A DNA stretch of 64,000 nt from an uncultured Christensenellaceae bacterium (GCA_944380285.1 CALWGZ010000009.1:23728-87727); one strand, 5' to 3'; shown: positions 44,594 to 54,037, counted from the first letter of the stretch. A program made the numbers and translations. Notes: generated from the letters alone by a model not told the origin.

Positions 44594-45771
44594 TACTTTC
44601 GACGGCGGAGTTTTTGTTGCCCCGCAAGGGCGTCGACATGTCCAAATGGGCGGCGATCGCCTGCGACCAATTCACGTCCGACAGGGCGTATTGGGACAAG
44701 CTGGACGCATATGTCGGCGACGCGCCGAGCACGCTCAGACTCATTTTGCCCGAGGTCTATCTCGGAGACGGAGACGGCGAAAAGCGCGCGGCGGACATCT
44801 ATGCGGCGATGGAGCGCTACTGTGCGGACGGCACGCTCGAGGGCAAGAGGGGCTTTGTCGTCGTCGACCGCAGACAGAACGACGGCAGGCACCGTCTCGG
44901 AGCGGTCGCGGTCGTCGATCTCGAAGAGTATGAATACACTCCGCGCAACAACGCGCGCATAAAGGCGACCGAAAAGACGGTCGAAGAGAGATTGCCGGCG
45001 AGGGTGAAATTGCGCGAAAAGGCGCTGCTCGAGGCGTCTCACATCATGCTACTTGCCGAGAACGTGCGCCCGCTTTTGGAGGCGCTGCTCAAAGAGGGCG
45101 AAGAGGTCTATGACTTCGAACTGAACATGAACGGCGGACACTTGACGGGAAGGCTGATCGACGACGAGTCCAAACTCGCCGCGATCGAGGCGGCGGCGCT
45201 CAAAGCGCATCAAAGCCTCGCGTTTGTCGTCGGGGACGGCAACCATTCGTTGGCGGCGTCGAAGCTGGTGTGGGCGCAGGTCAAAGAGACAATTCCCCAA
45301 AGCGAGTGGGCGAGCTGCCCGGCGAGGTATGCGATGTGCGAGATCGTCGACATCGCCGATCCGTCGCTCGATTTCGAGCCGATACACAGGCTCGTCAAGG
45401 GCGGCGGCGAAGAGCTGGTCGCCTATCTTGCGGACAAGCTGTGCGGTTCGGCGAGAGCCAAGGCGGTGTACGGCGGCAAGGAGACGGAGTTGTCCGTGCC
45501 CGAAAACAGCGCGGACGCGATCGCGGACATTCAAAACGCGCTTGACGAGTACGCAAAGACGATGCCCATCGTCATAGACTACGTCCACGGCGACGTGAGC
45601 GTGCTCGAGGCGGCAGAGCGCGAGGGCGCCCTTGCGATTTTGATGCCGTGCATAGCAAAGGACGGACTGTTCGATTACACGGTCAGGCGCGGGGTGTTGC
45701 CGCGCAAGTCGTTCAGCATGGGCAACGCGGAAGACAAGAGATATTACTGCGAGGCACGCAAGATCAAGTGA
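44590..45771 (+). CDS. DUF1015 family protein
   Basis: A 393-aa protein of the DUF1015 family. Characteristic segments are MSKWAAIACDQFTSDRAYWD, RLILPEVYLGDGD, and FVVGDGNHSLAASKLVW, and the C-terminal LPRKSFSMGNAEDKRYYCEA. The family is widespread in anaerobes, often near serine or phosphoserine genes, but its biochemical role is unknown. It is translationally coupled to cdaA (ATGA), which is an unusual partner. Confidence 0.88.
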   Translation: MILSTAEFLLPRKGVDMSKWAAIACDQFTSDRAYWDKLDAYVGDAPSTLRLILPEVYLGDGDGEKRAADIYAAMERYCADGTLEGKRGFVVVDRRQNDGRHRLGAVAVVDLEEYEYTPRNNARIKATEKTVEERLPARVKLREKALLEASHIMLLAENVRPLLEALLKEGEEVYDFELNMNGGHLTGRLIDDESKLAAIEAAALKAHQSLAFVVGDGNHSLAASKLVWAQVKETIPQSEWASCPARYAMCEIVDIADPSLDFEPIHRLVKGGGEELVAYLADKLCGSARAKAVYGGKETELSVPENSADAIADIQNALDEYAKTMPIVIDYVHGDVSVLEAAEREGALAILMPCIAKDGLFDYTVRRGVLPRKSFSMGNAEDKRYYCEARKIK

Positions 45772-45800
45772 GCCTTACAATAAATTTTTAGGAGAGAAAA

Positions 45801-47117
45801 ATGGCACAAAAGGTAGTCAAGTTCGGCGGAACGTCGATGGCGGACGCGGCGGCGATCGGAAAGGTCGCCAAGATCGTCGCATCCGATCCCGAACGCAACT
45901 ATGTGGTCGTGTCCGCTCCGGGCAAGAGATCCTCGGGCGACACCAAGGTCACGGACATGCTTTACGCATGCTATCATGACCTCGAGATCAACGGCGAGTG
46001 CACCGCCACGTTCGCGAAGATCAGGCAAAGATATGTCGAGATCGTCAAGGATCTCGGGCTTGATTTCGACATCGAGCCCATTCTCGACGAGGTCGAAAAG
46101 AAGATGACCGCGGCATACTCGGTCGACTATTGCGCGAGCAGAGGCGAATATCTCAGCGCGATCGTACTTGCCAAAAAGCTCGGTTGCGAGTTTGTCGACG
46201 CCTCCGAGATCGTCGTCTTTGACGACAACGGCGTGTTCAAACCCGAAGAGACCAACGAGAGGGCGGCGAAGCGCCTTTCGCGTACGCCCAAGGCGGTCAT
46301 TCCCGGCTTTTACGGCGCGGACGCGTCGGGCAGCATACACACGTTCAGCAGGGGCGGTTCGGACATCACCGGTTCCATCGTCGCGCGCGCAGTAGACGCG
46401 TCGGTATATGAGAATTGGACGGACGTCGACGGCTTTATGTCCGCCGATCCGCGCATTGTGGAAAGCCCGCGCATCATCGACAAGATCTCGTACAAGGAGC
46501 TGCGCGAGCTTGCCTACATGGGCGCAAACGTGCTGCACCCCGAGGCGATCTTCCCCGTCAGAGAGAAGAACATCCCCATCAACATCCGCAACACCTTCAA
46601 CCCGACCGCTCCCGGCACGATGATCGTCGCCGAGGTCGAGGACAACGACAAGCAGGATTCCTACATCACCGGCGTTGCAGGCAAGAAGGGATACAGCATC
46701 ATCTTCATCGAAAAGGAGTTGATGAACTCCGAACTCGGCTTTGCGCGCCGCGTACTCAGCGTGCTCGAATACTACAACGTGCTGTTCGAACATATGCCCA
46801 GCGGCATCGGCACGCTCAGCGTCGTCGTCGCGGACAGCGAACTTGCAGGCAAAGAGGATGTGGTGCTCGAACGCATCCGCAACATCGTCAAACCGGACAC
46901 GATCGACATCAAGTCGGGCATCTCGCTGATCTCGACGGTCGGACACGGCATTTCGTTCAAGCCGGGCTCCGCGGCGAAACTTTGCGCCGCGCTTGCCGCC
47001 GAAAAGATCAACATCCGCATGATCGATCAGGGCTCGAGCGAGCTCAACATCATCGTCGCGGTCGCGACGCAGGACTACGAGAGGGCGATCAACGCGATCT
47101 ATCACGCATTCGTCTGA
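45801..47117 (+). CDS. lysC: Aspartate kinase
   Basis: A 438-aa monofunctional aspartokinase. KVVKFGGTSMADAAAIGKV at the N-terminus, FSRGGSDITGSIVARAV in the kinase core, YKELRELAYMGANVLHPEAI, and two ACT domains in the last ~140 residues. It phosphorylates aspartate, the first step to lysine, threonine and methionine. AGGAGAG precedes the ATG, and a TACAAT box lies close upstream (45776-45781). No lysine riboswitch was seen. A terminator follows. Confidence 0.95.
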   Translation: MAQKVVKFGGTSMADAAAIGKVAKIVASDPERNYVVVSAPGKRSSGDTKVTDMLYACYHDLEINGECTATFAKIRQRYVEIVKDLGLDFDIEPILDEVEKKMTAAYSVDYCASRGEYLSAIVLAKKLGCEFVDASEIVVFDDNGVFKPEETNERAAKRLSRTPKAVIPGFYGADASGSIHTFSRGGSDITGSIVARAVDASVYENWTDVDGFMSADPRIVESPRIIDKISYKELRELAYMGANVLHPEAIFPVREKNIPINIRNTFNPTAPGTMIVAEVEDNDKQDSYITGVAGKKGYSIIFIEKELMNSELGFARRVLSVLEYYNVLFEHMPSGIGTLSVVVADSELAGKEDVVLERIRNIVKPDTIDIKSGISLISTVGHGISFKPGSAAKLCAALAAEKINIRMIDQGSSELNIIVAVATQDYERAINAIYHAFV

Positions 47118-47133
47118 GAAAAGAGTCACCGCG

Positions 47134-47170
47134 CCGCCTCCGAAACGTAATGCTTCGGGGGCGGTTTTTT
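47134..47170 (+). terminator. Intrinsic terminator of lysC
   Basis: CCGCCTCCGAA and TTCGGGGGCGG form 11 pairs (one G-U), followed by TTTTTT. Confidence 0.88.
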
Positions 47171-47177
47171 GTCTGTA

Positions 47178-47206
47178 CAAAAGCCGCCGCGCAAAAGCAC
47201 GGCGGC
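47178..47206 (-). terminator. Intrinsic terminator of the beta-helix gene
   Basis: On the minus strand GCCGCCGTGC and GCGCGGCGGC pair (with a loop of TTTT), followed by TTTTGT. Confidence 0.75.
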
Positions 47207-47226
47207 ATGTTCGTAAAGTTCTTCGA

Positions 47227-48735
47227 TCAATACATATATTCCACGCCGTCGCTGTCGACCTTGGGACATTGCGAGATCTTGGTCTGATACTTGTCCGTGT
47301 CGCCGACGTTGCGTTTGACGGAGATGGAACTGCAACGCGCGGCGGCGATCGCCGAGCGTTCGCATTCCATCCAAGTGTTGCCATAGATGTCCACGCTGCC
47401 GAGCGCCGCTTTGCCCGAACAGGAGGGGAGCAATTCGACCGCGGTGTCAAGGCATTGTTCGAACCTGTTCGCCTCGATCTCGACGCGCTTGGGAAGCCCG
47501 GCGTTGCCGTTGCGTCCGCTCATGCAGACGACTGACTTGCCGACTATGTTCTTGAAAGTGCAATAGTCCGCGCGGACAAAGCCGGACGTGGAGAATGCAA
47601 GACCGTTGTCCGGCGAGCCGTACAGCGTCGCGCGGCGGAAGAACACGTCCGCGGTGTGCAGGCTCGCATTCTCGACGCGCATGGACGCGGCGTTTTGAGG
47701 CAGAGCCTCTTCAAACGTCACGGTGCGGCTGTCGCGGTCGTATCCCGATACGGTCAGCGTTGCGACCGGTGCGAGAGTGCCGTCGGATAGTATCGCCTTG
47801 TCGCCCTTTTCGAACGGAGCAAGCGCGGTCGCGTCGGAAGAGCGCAACGTCAGCGAACTGCCCGAAGCGGAAGAGACGTCATAGAGCGCGCCTTTGACCG
47901 ACACGGTGTCGGCGAGGGTCGCGGCGAGCAGACAGTCTGAGATATAGAGCGATCCGTTGCACTCGACCGCCTCGAAAGCGCTGCCCAAAGTCGCGACGCT
48001 GCGTCCCGTCTGCGCGCGCAGGGTCACGTCCTGAACGGTGATGTTTTCGCACATGTCCGCCTTGATCGCGCTGCCGTGGCAGTAGCGGATCGTGACGTTG
48101 CGGATGGTGATGTCCTTGCAATTGATCAGCAAAATACCGGGGCAAGTCTTGTCGGCGTCGAAACGGATGTAGACGCAATCCTTTTTGACGGGCGAAGTGA
48201 AGCCCGAAAAGGACAGCTTCGCCGTTGCCGAGCCGCCCGAAGAGGAGAACTTTGACGCGCCTTTGAGCTTTGTCAGCGGATCGGAGCTTTCGCGGCGGAT
48301 CTTGTCCGCGCTCAGGTCGCGGCAATAGACCGCCGGCTTTGCCATCGGCGCGATCAGTTCGTGCTCGCCGCTCTTTACGGACAGAGGCGAACCTTCCGAC
48401 ACCGCGTATTCGCCGCCGAAGCGCACGTCCGCATTGCCGCCGAAGCCGCTGTTCGTCACCGTAAATTCGAGATATTCGGGATGAATGGTCTCGAGGTTGA
48501 AATTGGTGAGCAGCACGCGTTCGCACCCTTCGAGGACGAAATAGTATCCTCTGCCGTCAAGGCGCAGCGTCGCGCCCGCGCCGTCGATCGTCGCGTTGCG
48601 CAAGCCGCGGAAGCGGACTGCGGCGCGGTTGCCGTCGGTCGGTTTGAAGTCGAGCTGCGGCACCGCCGACACATAGGCGTTGTTTGAAGTCGCCCTTGTC
48701 AATTGTTCCAGATTTTTGAAAGAATAGAGTATCAT
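47227..48735 (-). CDS. Right-handed parallel beta-helix protein
   Basis: A 502-aa protein with repeating beta-helix rungs, such as ATIDGAGATLRLDGRGYYFV, GILLINCKDITIRNVTIRYC and MCENITVQDVTLRA, which resemble polysaccharide lyase / pectate lyase-like folds. There is no signal peptide, so it may act in the cytoplasm or be a glycosidase of an unknown family. The start ATG at 48735 is set by a promoter whose -10 ends 6 bases upstream; a longer frame starting at 48837 would overlap the promoter and the gene behind it. Confidence 0.7.
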   Translation of the reverse strand: MILYSFKNLEQLTRATSNNAYVSAVPQLDFKPTDGNRAAVRFRGLRNATIDGAGATLRLDGRGYYFVLEGCERVLLTNFNLETIHPEYLEFTVTNSGFGGNADVRFGGEYAVSEGSPLSVKSGEHELIAPMAKPAVYCRDLSADKIRRESSDPLTKLKGASKFSSSGGSATAKLSFSGFTSPVKKDCVYIRFDADKTCPGILLINCKDITIRNVTIRYCHGSAIKADMCENITVQDVTLRAQTGRSVATLGSAFEAVECNGSLYISDCLLAATLADTVSVKGALYDVSSASGSSLTLRSSDATALAPFEKGDKAILSDGTLAPVATLTVSGYDRDSRTVTFEEALPQNAASMRVENASLHTADVFFRRATLYGSPDNGLAFSTSGFVRADYCTFKNIVGKSVVCMSGRNGNAGLPKRVEIEANRFEQCLDTAVELLPSCSGKAALGSVDIYGNTWMECERSAIAAARCSSISVKRNVGDTDKYQTKISQCPKVDSDGVEYMY

Positions 48736-48741
48736 ATCAAA

Positions 48742-48770
48742 ATTGTACCATAAGCACGCGCGGCTGTCAA
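48742..48770 (-). promoter_or_regulatory. Leaderless promoter of the beta-helix gene
   Basis: On the minus strand TTGACA (48765-48770), a 17-base spacer and TACAAT (48742-48747), then 6 bases to the ATG at 48735. No Shine-Dalgarno site. Confidence 0.8.
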
Positions 48771-48787
48771 TCGCGGCGCGCAAATGC

Positions 48788-49651
48788 TCAAAGATGTCTG
48801 ATCCCGAATCCGCGTTCGAGGCAGCCGCCGTCTGCAATCAATTTTGCCGCCGCGCGGCGAAGAGAGGTGTCTTGCGGCAGCATTTGCACCCGGCGGCGCT
48901 TACAGTCGAAAATACGCTCGGCGTCGTCCCAGCCTTTGCACTTTTTGACGGCGATAAGCGAAAACATATCCGCAAAAACGTTGATGTTGGACGAAGAGGG
49001 CAGCAGCGTCTTGTTGACGGGACCGAGCAGCCACGAGTCTATGAAAAAGCACTTTGCGCGATAGTCCGGGAAGTGGCGGGCGAAGAATCCGCGCGCCGCG
49101 TCGAAGGAAGCTTCGCAGGCGGCAGGGTCGAGTTTTTCGCCCTGCGGAACGTGCACGTTGAGGATATTTTCGCCCAAAGCGTGCGGCGGCGACATCTTGC
49201 GAAGCCGCGAAATCGCGCCGAGAGGGCAATAAAGTTTGAAGAATTGGAATTGAAGCCTGCCTATGCGGAAGAGGCGCAGCGTCAGGTGGTGCGACACCCA
49301 CGGATAGTTGGCAAGCCCTACGATGCCGTCCCGAACGCGGCAATTGCGCGTCCATATCCCTATGTCCGACATAGTCGCGGCAAAGACGTCGTCGCCGATG
49401 CCGAGTTCGCGGTAGCGCTCGTGTGAATAGGTCGTCGCCGCGAGCACGCACGCAAGGCGCACGATCGGCGGTTTGCGCAAGAGCCGGGGACAGAACTTGC
49501 GCGCGCAACGCGGCGCGTATTTTTCGCAAAACGCGCGTTCGCGCTCAAACGCGTCCGCGGCGAGAGCTGCCGTCTCGTCGTCTATGCCGCAGAGCGCGGC
49601 GGCGGTGAGGATGTCTTTGCGGTCCATAGGGCGTTGTTCAAAGGCAGGCAT
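48788..49651 (-). CDS. Acyltransferase domain-containing protein (DUF5596-like)
   Basis: A 287-aa protein. The C-terminal half has NVHVPQGEKLDPAACEASFD, FFIDSWLLGPVNKTLLPSSS and NINVFADMFSL, which match the GNAT-like domain of the proteins named acyltransferase domain-containing in Clostridia; the N-terminal half is helical. Biochemical function is not known to me. It starts 9 bases after the SDR stop without a clear ribosome site; an internal ATG at 49627 (MDRKDIL) is an alternative start. It is co-transcribed with the SDR gene. Confidence 0.6.
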   Translation of the reverse strand: MPAFEQRPMDRKDILTAAALCGIDDETAALAADAFERERAFCEKYAPRCARKFCPRLLRKPPIVRLACVLAATTYSHERYRELGIGDDVFAATMSDIGIWTRNCRVRDGIVGLANYPWVSHHLTLRLFRIGRLQFQFFKLYCPLGAISRLRKMSPPHALGENILNVHVPQGEKLDPAACEASFDAARGFFARHFPDYRAKCFFIDSWLLGPVNKTLLPSSSNINVFADMFSLIAVKKCKGWDDAERIFDCKRRRVQMLPQDTSLRRAAAKLIADGGCLERGFGIRHL

Positions 49652-49660
49652 ATGCGGCGT

Positions 49661-50386
49661 TCATTGCCCGTAGCCGCCGTCTATGCCGAGGCATTGACCG
49701 GTGACGTAGGTCGCGCGGTCGGAGAGCCAAAAGATCGCGTCCGCGACCTCGTCGGCGGTGCCGAATCTGCCCAGAGGGATATCTTCGGTGATGGCGGCGC
49801 GCTCGCGCTCGTCAAAGCGCGCGTTCATCGCGGTGTCTATGACACCCGGGGCGACGCAATTGACGCGCACGCCGCTCGGAGCAAGCTCCTTTGCCATCGC
49901 CTTGGTGAAAGCTATCAAGCCGCCCTTTGCCGCCGAATAGACGCTCTCGCACGACGCGCCGACGACGCCCCATACCGAAGAGACGTTGACGATCGCGCCG
50001 CCGTTGTCGACAAGGTGCGGCTGGGCGTATTTTGTCATGTAAATCGCGCCCTTGAGGTCGGCGTCGATCAAAGACGAAATGTCGTCGTCCGCCATGTCCA
50101 CGAGAGGAGAAATCGCCGACAGCCCGGCATTGTTGACGAGGACGCACGGCGCGCCCAATGTGCGCGCGCATTCCTCGACAACGCGTCGGCACTGCTGGGG
50201 GTCGGAGATGTCCGCCTTGATCGCGGACGCAAAGCAGCCGTTGCTTGCGAGCTTGTCGATCAGCACCCGTGCGGAAGAGTCGTCTTGGCGATAGACCGCG
50301 CAGATCGCGTAGTCCGCGCTTGCGAATTTGAAGGCGGCAGCCGCGCCTATTCCGCGCGTCGCGCCGGTAATGATGACTGTTTTCAT
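49661..50386 (-). CDS. Short-chain dehydrogenase/reductase, FabG-like
   Basis: A 241-aa SDR. The NAD(P) motif is TGATRGIGAA, the structural motif LVNNAG, the catalytic serine lies in VNVSSVWG and the active site tyrosine/lysine in YSAAKGG; PGVIDTAMN and the end VTGQCLGIDGGYGQ are typical of FabG-type 3-oxoacyl reductases. No other fatty acid genes are near, so the substrate is open. The start ATG at 50386 is set by its own promoter with a 6-base gap. Confidence 0.88.
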   Translation of the reverse strand: MKTVIITGATRGIGAAAAFKFASADYAICAVYRQDDSSARVLIDKLASNGCFASAIKADISDPQQCRRVVEECARTLGAPCVLVNNAGLSAISPLVDMADDDISSLIDADLKGAIYMTKYAQPHLVDNGGAIVNVSSVWGVVGASCESVYSAAKGGLIAFTKAMAKELAPSGVRVNCVAPGVIDTAMNARFDERERAAITEDIPLGRFGTADEVADAIFWLSDRATYVTGQCLGIDGGYGQ

Positions 50387-50392
50387 GATTAT

Positions 50393-50436
50393 ATTATACA
50401 ATTTGCTTTGCGGCAATGCAAGCTATGTAGTATTAT
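50393..50436. promoter_or_regulatory. Divergent leaderless promoters for the SDR and DEAD-box genes
   Basis: Minus strand: TTGCAT (50416-50421), 17 bases, TATAAT (50393-50398), 6 bases, ATG. Plus strand: TTGCGG (50408-50413), 17 bases, TATTAT (50431-50436), 6 bases, ATG at 50443. The two -35 boxes are only 2 bases apart, so the polymerases probably compete. Confidence 0.7.
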
Positions 50437-50442
50437 ATCCGT

Positions 50443-51969
50443 ATGGATAGTATTTTCGAAGATTTGAACGAGGGGTTGCGCGCCGCGCTCGCGGACGCGA
50501 ACATCGAGACGGCGACCGCGATACAGCGCGAGGCGATGCCCAAGATATTCGAAGGCAAAGACGTGATCGCTCTCGCGCCGACAGGCTCGGGCAAGACGCT
50601 CGCGTATGCGTTGCCGATTTTGCAGGGCATCGATCCGGACGGCGGAATACAGGCGCTGGTGTTGTGCCCGACGCGCGAACTCGCGATGCAGATAGGCGCG
50701 GTGTTCCGCTCCATGCTTTCGCGCATCGAAGGGGTGAGGACGGCGGTGATCTACGGCGGCGAAAACTTTGAGCGACAGCTCTATTCGCTGCGCAAAAAGC
50801 CGCACATCGTCGTCGGCACGGTCGGCAGAGTGCTCGATCACCTCGAGCGCAAGACGATGAGGATCAAGAACCTGCGCACCCTCGTGCTCGACGAAGGAGA
50901 CGTGATGCTCAAGATGGGCTTCATCGAGGACGTGCGCAAGATAGTCGCCGCGATCGGAAAGGGCAGGCAAAATTTGCTCTTTTCTGCGACGATGCCGAGC
51001 GAGATCGCGGCGCTTTGCCGCGAGATGATGAACGATCCCGTCACCGTCGGAGTCGCCGCACACGAGGACAAGCCGGACGTGAGGCAGTATTACGTCGTCG
51101 TCGGGGACAGCCGCCGCGTGGGATGTCTGCTCAAATTGGTCAAAACAAAGAGATACGACAGATATATAGTGTTTTGCAACACGCGCTTCCGTGCCGAGAG
51201 GGTGCACCGCGCGCTGACCGCCTCGGGCGTCAACGCGGAGCTGCTCCACGGCGAGATGGACCAAAGGGACAGGACGCACGCGATGGCGCGATTCCGCAGC
51301 GGCGAAACGCCGTGTTTGGTCGGTACCGACGTCGCGGCGCGCGGCATCGACATACCCGATCTGCAAGCGGTGTTCAACCTCGATCCGCCCGGAGAGGCGG
51401 ATGCGTATGTGCACAGGATAGGCAGGACGGCGCGCGCGTCGAGAAGGGGCGAGGCGTACACGTTCGTCGCGCCCGAGCAGACGGTGCTGATCGGAGATTA
51501 TGCGCGCAAGACGGGCACGGTGCCCGAACTGCTCGAACTCGATTTGAGCGATTGCAAGACTTATACATTGCCGTCGGACGCGTCCGACAAACACAATGTC
51601 CGCACGCGTGCCGAGGCGTCGGCGGCGGGGGAGAGATTCTTCCTCAACATCGGCAAAAAGCACGTCCCCGACAAGGCGACGCTCGCGAAGTTGGTGTCGA
51701 CGGTCGCGGACATCCCCCTGTACAAGATCACCGACGTCAAGTTGCGCGACACATATTCGTTCGTGCAGGTCACGCAGGACGTCAAGCACAAAGTGAGCGC
51801 GGTTGGCGGCTTTGATCTCGGCGGCAAAAAGATCGGCGTGCAGGTCGCGGACAGCGGCAAGGAGTTTTCGCAAAAGCCTGACAAAAAGCCGCCCTTCCGC
51901 AAACGGGACGATGCCAAAGAGGGCAAGCGGCAGCAAAGAGGGGGCGCAAAGGGCAAGAAGAAAAGATAG
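50443..51969 (+). CDS. DEAD-box-type RNA helicase, DbpA/YxiN-like
   Basis: A 508-aa RNA helicase. Q motif region TATAIQREAMP, motif I APTGSGKT, motif Ib TVGRVLDHL, motif II VLDEGD, SAT in LLFSATMPSE, and motif VI HRIGRTARA. Motif II is DEGD rather than DEAD. The C-terminal ~75 residues after a short linker (FFLNIGKKHVPDKATLAKLV ... IPLYKITDVKL) look like the DbpA RNA-binding domain, which binds hairpin 92 of 23S rRNA during large subunit assembly, and are followed by a basic tail (KPPFRKRDDAKEGKRQQRGG). Leaderless start. Confidence 0.88.
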   Translation: MDSIFEDLNEGLRAALADANIETATAIQREAMPKIFEGKDVIALAPTGSGKTLAYALPILQGIDPDGGIQALVLCPTRELAMQIGAVFRSMLSRIEGVRTAVIYGGENFERQLYSLRKKPHIVVGTVGRVLDHLERKTMRIKNLRTLVLDEGDVMLKMGFIEDVRKIVAAIGKGRQNLLFSATMPSEIAALCREMMNDPVTVGVAAHEDKPDVRQYYVVVGDSRRVGCLLKLVKTKRYDRYIVFCNTRFRAERVHRALTASGVNAELLHGEMDQRDRTHAMARFRSGETPCLVGTDVAARGIDIPDLQAVFNLDPPGEADAYVHRIGRTARASRRGEAYTFVAPEQTVLIGDYARKTGTVPELLELDLSDCKTYTLPSDASDKHNVRTRAEASAAGERFFLNIGKKHVPDKATLAKLVSTVADIPLYKITDVKLRDTYSFVQVTQDVKHKVSAVGGFDLGGKKIGVQVADSGKEFSQKPDKKPPFRKRDDAKEGKRQQRGGAKGKKKR

Positions 51970-52057
51970 GACCGCGCGAGTGCGCGTACACGCGAGAGCC
52001 GCGCTTTTTTTGCGCGGCTCCTGCATATATGCAAGCGATCACGGCAATACTTGACGC

Positions 52058-52294
52058 GTGAGAGAGATCAAGCATTGTATGGAAGCTTGCCGCGCGCGGA
52101 TCGCAATGTTGAGCGGCAGAGAGTTGATCGTCGTTGTCAATCGCGGACGCAACAAGGTGGAAAAGTTCCGCGGTAAGATCCGCGACATGTACGACGCCGT
52201 CTTCACCGTCGAGGGAGAGGGCGGCGTCAGCTGTTTTTCGTACAGCGACGTTTTGACCAAGAACGTAAAATTTCTGGACGGCACCGTCCGGTAA
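52058..52294 (+). CDS. veg: Veg family protein
   Basis: A 78-aa protein similar in length and pattern to Bacillus Veg: REIKHCMEACRARIAM, then LIVVVNRGRNKVEKFRGKIR, DAVFTVE and FSYSDVLTKNVKF (SYsDvLT). Veg affects biofilm formation and is thought to act on a regulator; the small fold is SH3-like. The start GTG at 52058 is preferred because the homologous N-terminal helix begins there. No ribosome site is visible, and a weak -10 AATACT ends 6 bases before it. Confidence 0.75.
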   Translation: MREIKHCMEACRARIAMLSGRELIVVVNRGRNKVEKFRGKIRDMYDAVFTVEGEGGVSCFSYSDVLTKNVKFLDGTVR

Positions 52295-52302
52295 AACGCG
52301 CA

Positions 52303-52338
52303 AAAAAAAGCACCGCCCTTTCGGACGGTGCGGTTTTT
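52303..52338. terminator. Bidirectional intrinsic terminator
   Basis: GCACCG (52310-52315) and CGGTGC (52326-52331) with an A tract on the left and GGTTTTT on the right. It serves veg on plus and the lipoprotein gene on minus. Confidence 0.8.
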
Positions 52339-52355
52339 GCTGTCTGCCGCGGGGC

Positions 52356-53861
52356 TTACGCCTCTCTGCCGTAGACCAACTCGTGGTTGATGTTGGGGTT
52401 GTCCGCCATCGTCGCGGTCGGATTGAGCCAAGTGGTCTTGTCCGTGAAGCTGACGTCGGACGGCGCGACCGTGTAGAGATCGCAAGACTTGAGGAAAATA
52501 TCGATGACCCAACCAAGATTCTTGGGGAGCGGGAACTTGTCGGTATACAGTTTGTTGTCCGCCATGCCGTTGATCACGGAGGAGTTGCCGAGCTCGCCGC
52601 CGCTTGCCAGACGGATGATGCAGACATTGAGATATTGATGCGCATAATCTTCGGCTTCGGTGCCGGCGGGCATTGCGAAGAACTTGTCGTAATCGTCTTT
52701 CGTGATGTTGTCCTGGATCGCGCCATTGACTATGCCTGCCACTTTGGAAGGATCGTTGCCGGGCATCAGCTTGGTGGTCTCGCGGTTTTTCCAAACATAG
52801 AAGTCGACGAAGCCATTGAGGTTGACGGTGCAGTAGTCCTGAGCGGTCGCATTCTTCTCGACCGTACCCCAAAGGATGATGCCGGAGACGACGGAGTTGG
52901 CGAGAACGCAGTTCTCGACGTTGATGGTCGCGCCCTTGGAGCCCGCAGCGGTCTCGGCGGCGACAAGCGCGTCCGCGCCGTTCCTGACGACGCTGCCCTT
53001 GAGGTTGACCTCGGAGGATCTGACGGAGATCAGCTTCTGCGAGTTCTCGACCAAGCAGTGGGTGATGTTGAATACGGGGGTGACGTCGTTGCTGCCCATA
53101 CCGGCGAAGAACGCGCCGCCACCTTCAAACTGGGACAGGTCGACGGACCCGTCTTCACCCTGTACGGGGACGGAACCGCGCATATAGACGTCGTTGGCGT
53201 TGATAGTCTTGCTGACCCACTCGACCGAGAAGACAGACGTGCCGGCGGTGGTGAGAGCGGAGGTATCCCACATCAACACGTTGCCGTAAAGGTTGAGAGT
53301 GTCGGGGCTGGGATCGGCGCCCGCATAGTCGGGGGAGTCGGTCGGGACGAACTTGAAGTTCTTGCCGGCGACAGCGGTCAATTCCGCCTGTACGCAGACG
53401 TTGGCGACGGAAGCGTCGACCATAACGGCATTGTACAGCTCGTCCCAGGTCGTGACGTTGGTGTAGCCATCGAGGACGTGGATGTTGATCTCGTTGACGA
53501 CGGGATTGCCTTCGCCGTCATCGACGACGGTACCGTCCTCTTTGAGCATGGTGTAAGTCATCCTGGAATCGCCCGCCTTGAGCGCGGTCAAAGTGGTGCC
53601 GCTGATCGTCGCGAGGGTGGTGTCTGCGATCGCAAAATCTTTGGCGTTGGGGATCGCCTTGGAAAGGTCGACGGTGTTGTTTTCGGCGTCGCCCGAGATG
53701 TAGCCGACCCTGTAGTCGTACAGAGCGAGCTTGGAGTTGTCGAGAACGACGGTGACCGGGTCGGATTTGCAGCCGGTCATCAGGACGATGGAAGTCACCA
53801 GTATCGCGAGCACCGCGATCACGGGCAAAACCCTCGTCACAAACTTTTTGGTTTTTGTCAT
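52356..53861 (-). CDS. Large lipoprotein of unknown function
   Basis: A 501-aa protein. The N-terminus is a lipoprotein signal (LPVIAVLAILVTSIVLMTGC) with the lipobox cysteine at about residue 31. A BIG2-like beta segment (TTLATISGTTLTALKAGDSR) follows, then strand-rich sequence with NITHCLVENSQKLISVRSSE and INVENCVLANSVVSGIIL that suggests beta-helix rungs. It is likely surface-exposed. The ATG at 53861 has AAAGGAGG upstream; a promoter TTGCCA/TATAAT with 16 bases is readable at about 53929-53956. A longer frame from 54044 would run through this promoter. Confidence 0.7.
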   Translation of the reverse strand: MTKTKKFVTRVLPVIAVLAILVTSIVLMTGCKSDPVTVVLDNSKLALYDYRVGYISGDAENNTVDLSKAIPNAKDFAIADTTLATISGTTLTALKAGDSRMTYTMLKEDGTVVDDGEGNPVVNEINIHVLDGYTNVTTWDELYNAVMVDASVANVCVQAELTAVAGKNFKFVPTDSPDYAGADPSPDTLNLYGNVLMWDTSALTTAGTSVFSVEWVSKTINANDVYMRGSVPVQGEDGSVDLSQFEGGGAFFAGMGSNDVTPVFNITHCLVENSQKLISVRSSEVNLKGSVVRNGADALVAAETAAGSKGATINVENCVLANSVVSGIILWGTVEKNATAQDYCTVNLNGFVDFYVWKNRETTKLMPGNDPSKVAGIVNGAIQDNITKDDYDKFFAMPAGTEAEDYAHQYLNVCIIRLASGGELGNSSVINGMADNKLYTDKFPLPKNLGWVIDIFLKSCDLYTVAPSDVSFTDKTTWLNPTATMADNPNINHELVYGREA

Positions 53862-54037
53862 AAAGTCCTCCTTTACGATGTTGTTCGTGCGATGTAGTCT
53901 ATGCGCGCTCTGCACGCGCACCATTATTATTATAACATAATGCCGCAAAATGGCAAGAGTTTTTTGAATTTTGTAAAATTTTTGTAAGGTCCGCCGCCAA
54001 AAGAGCGACGCTCCGAGCGAGACGATCCCCCAAAACG

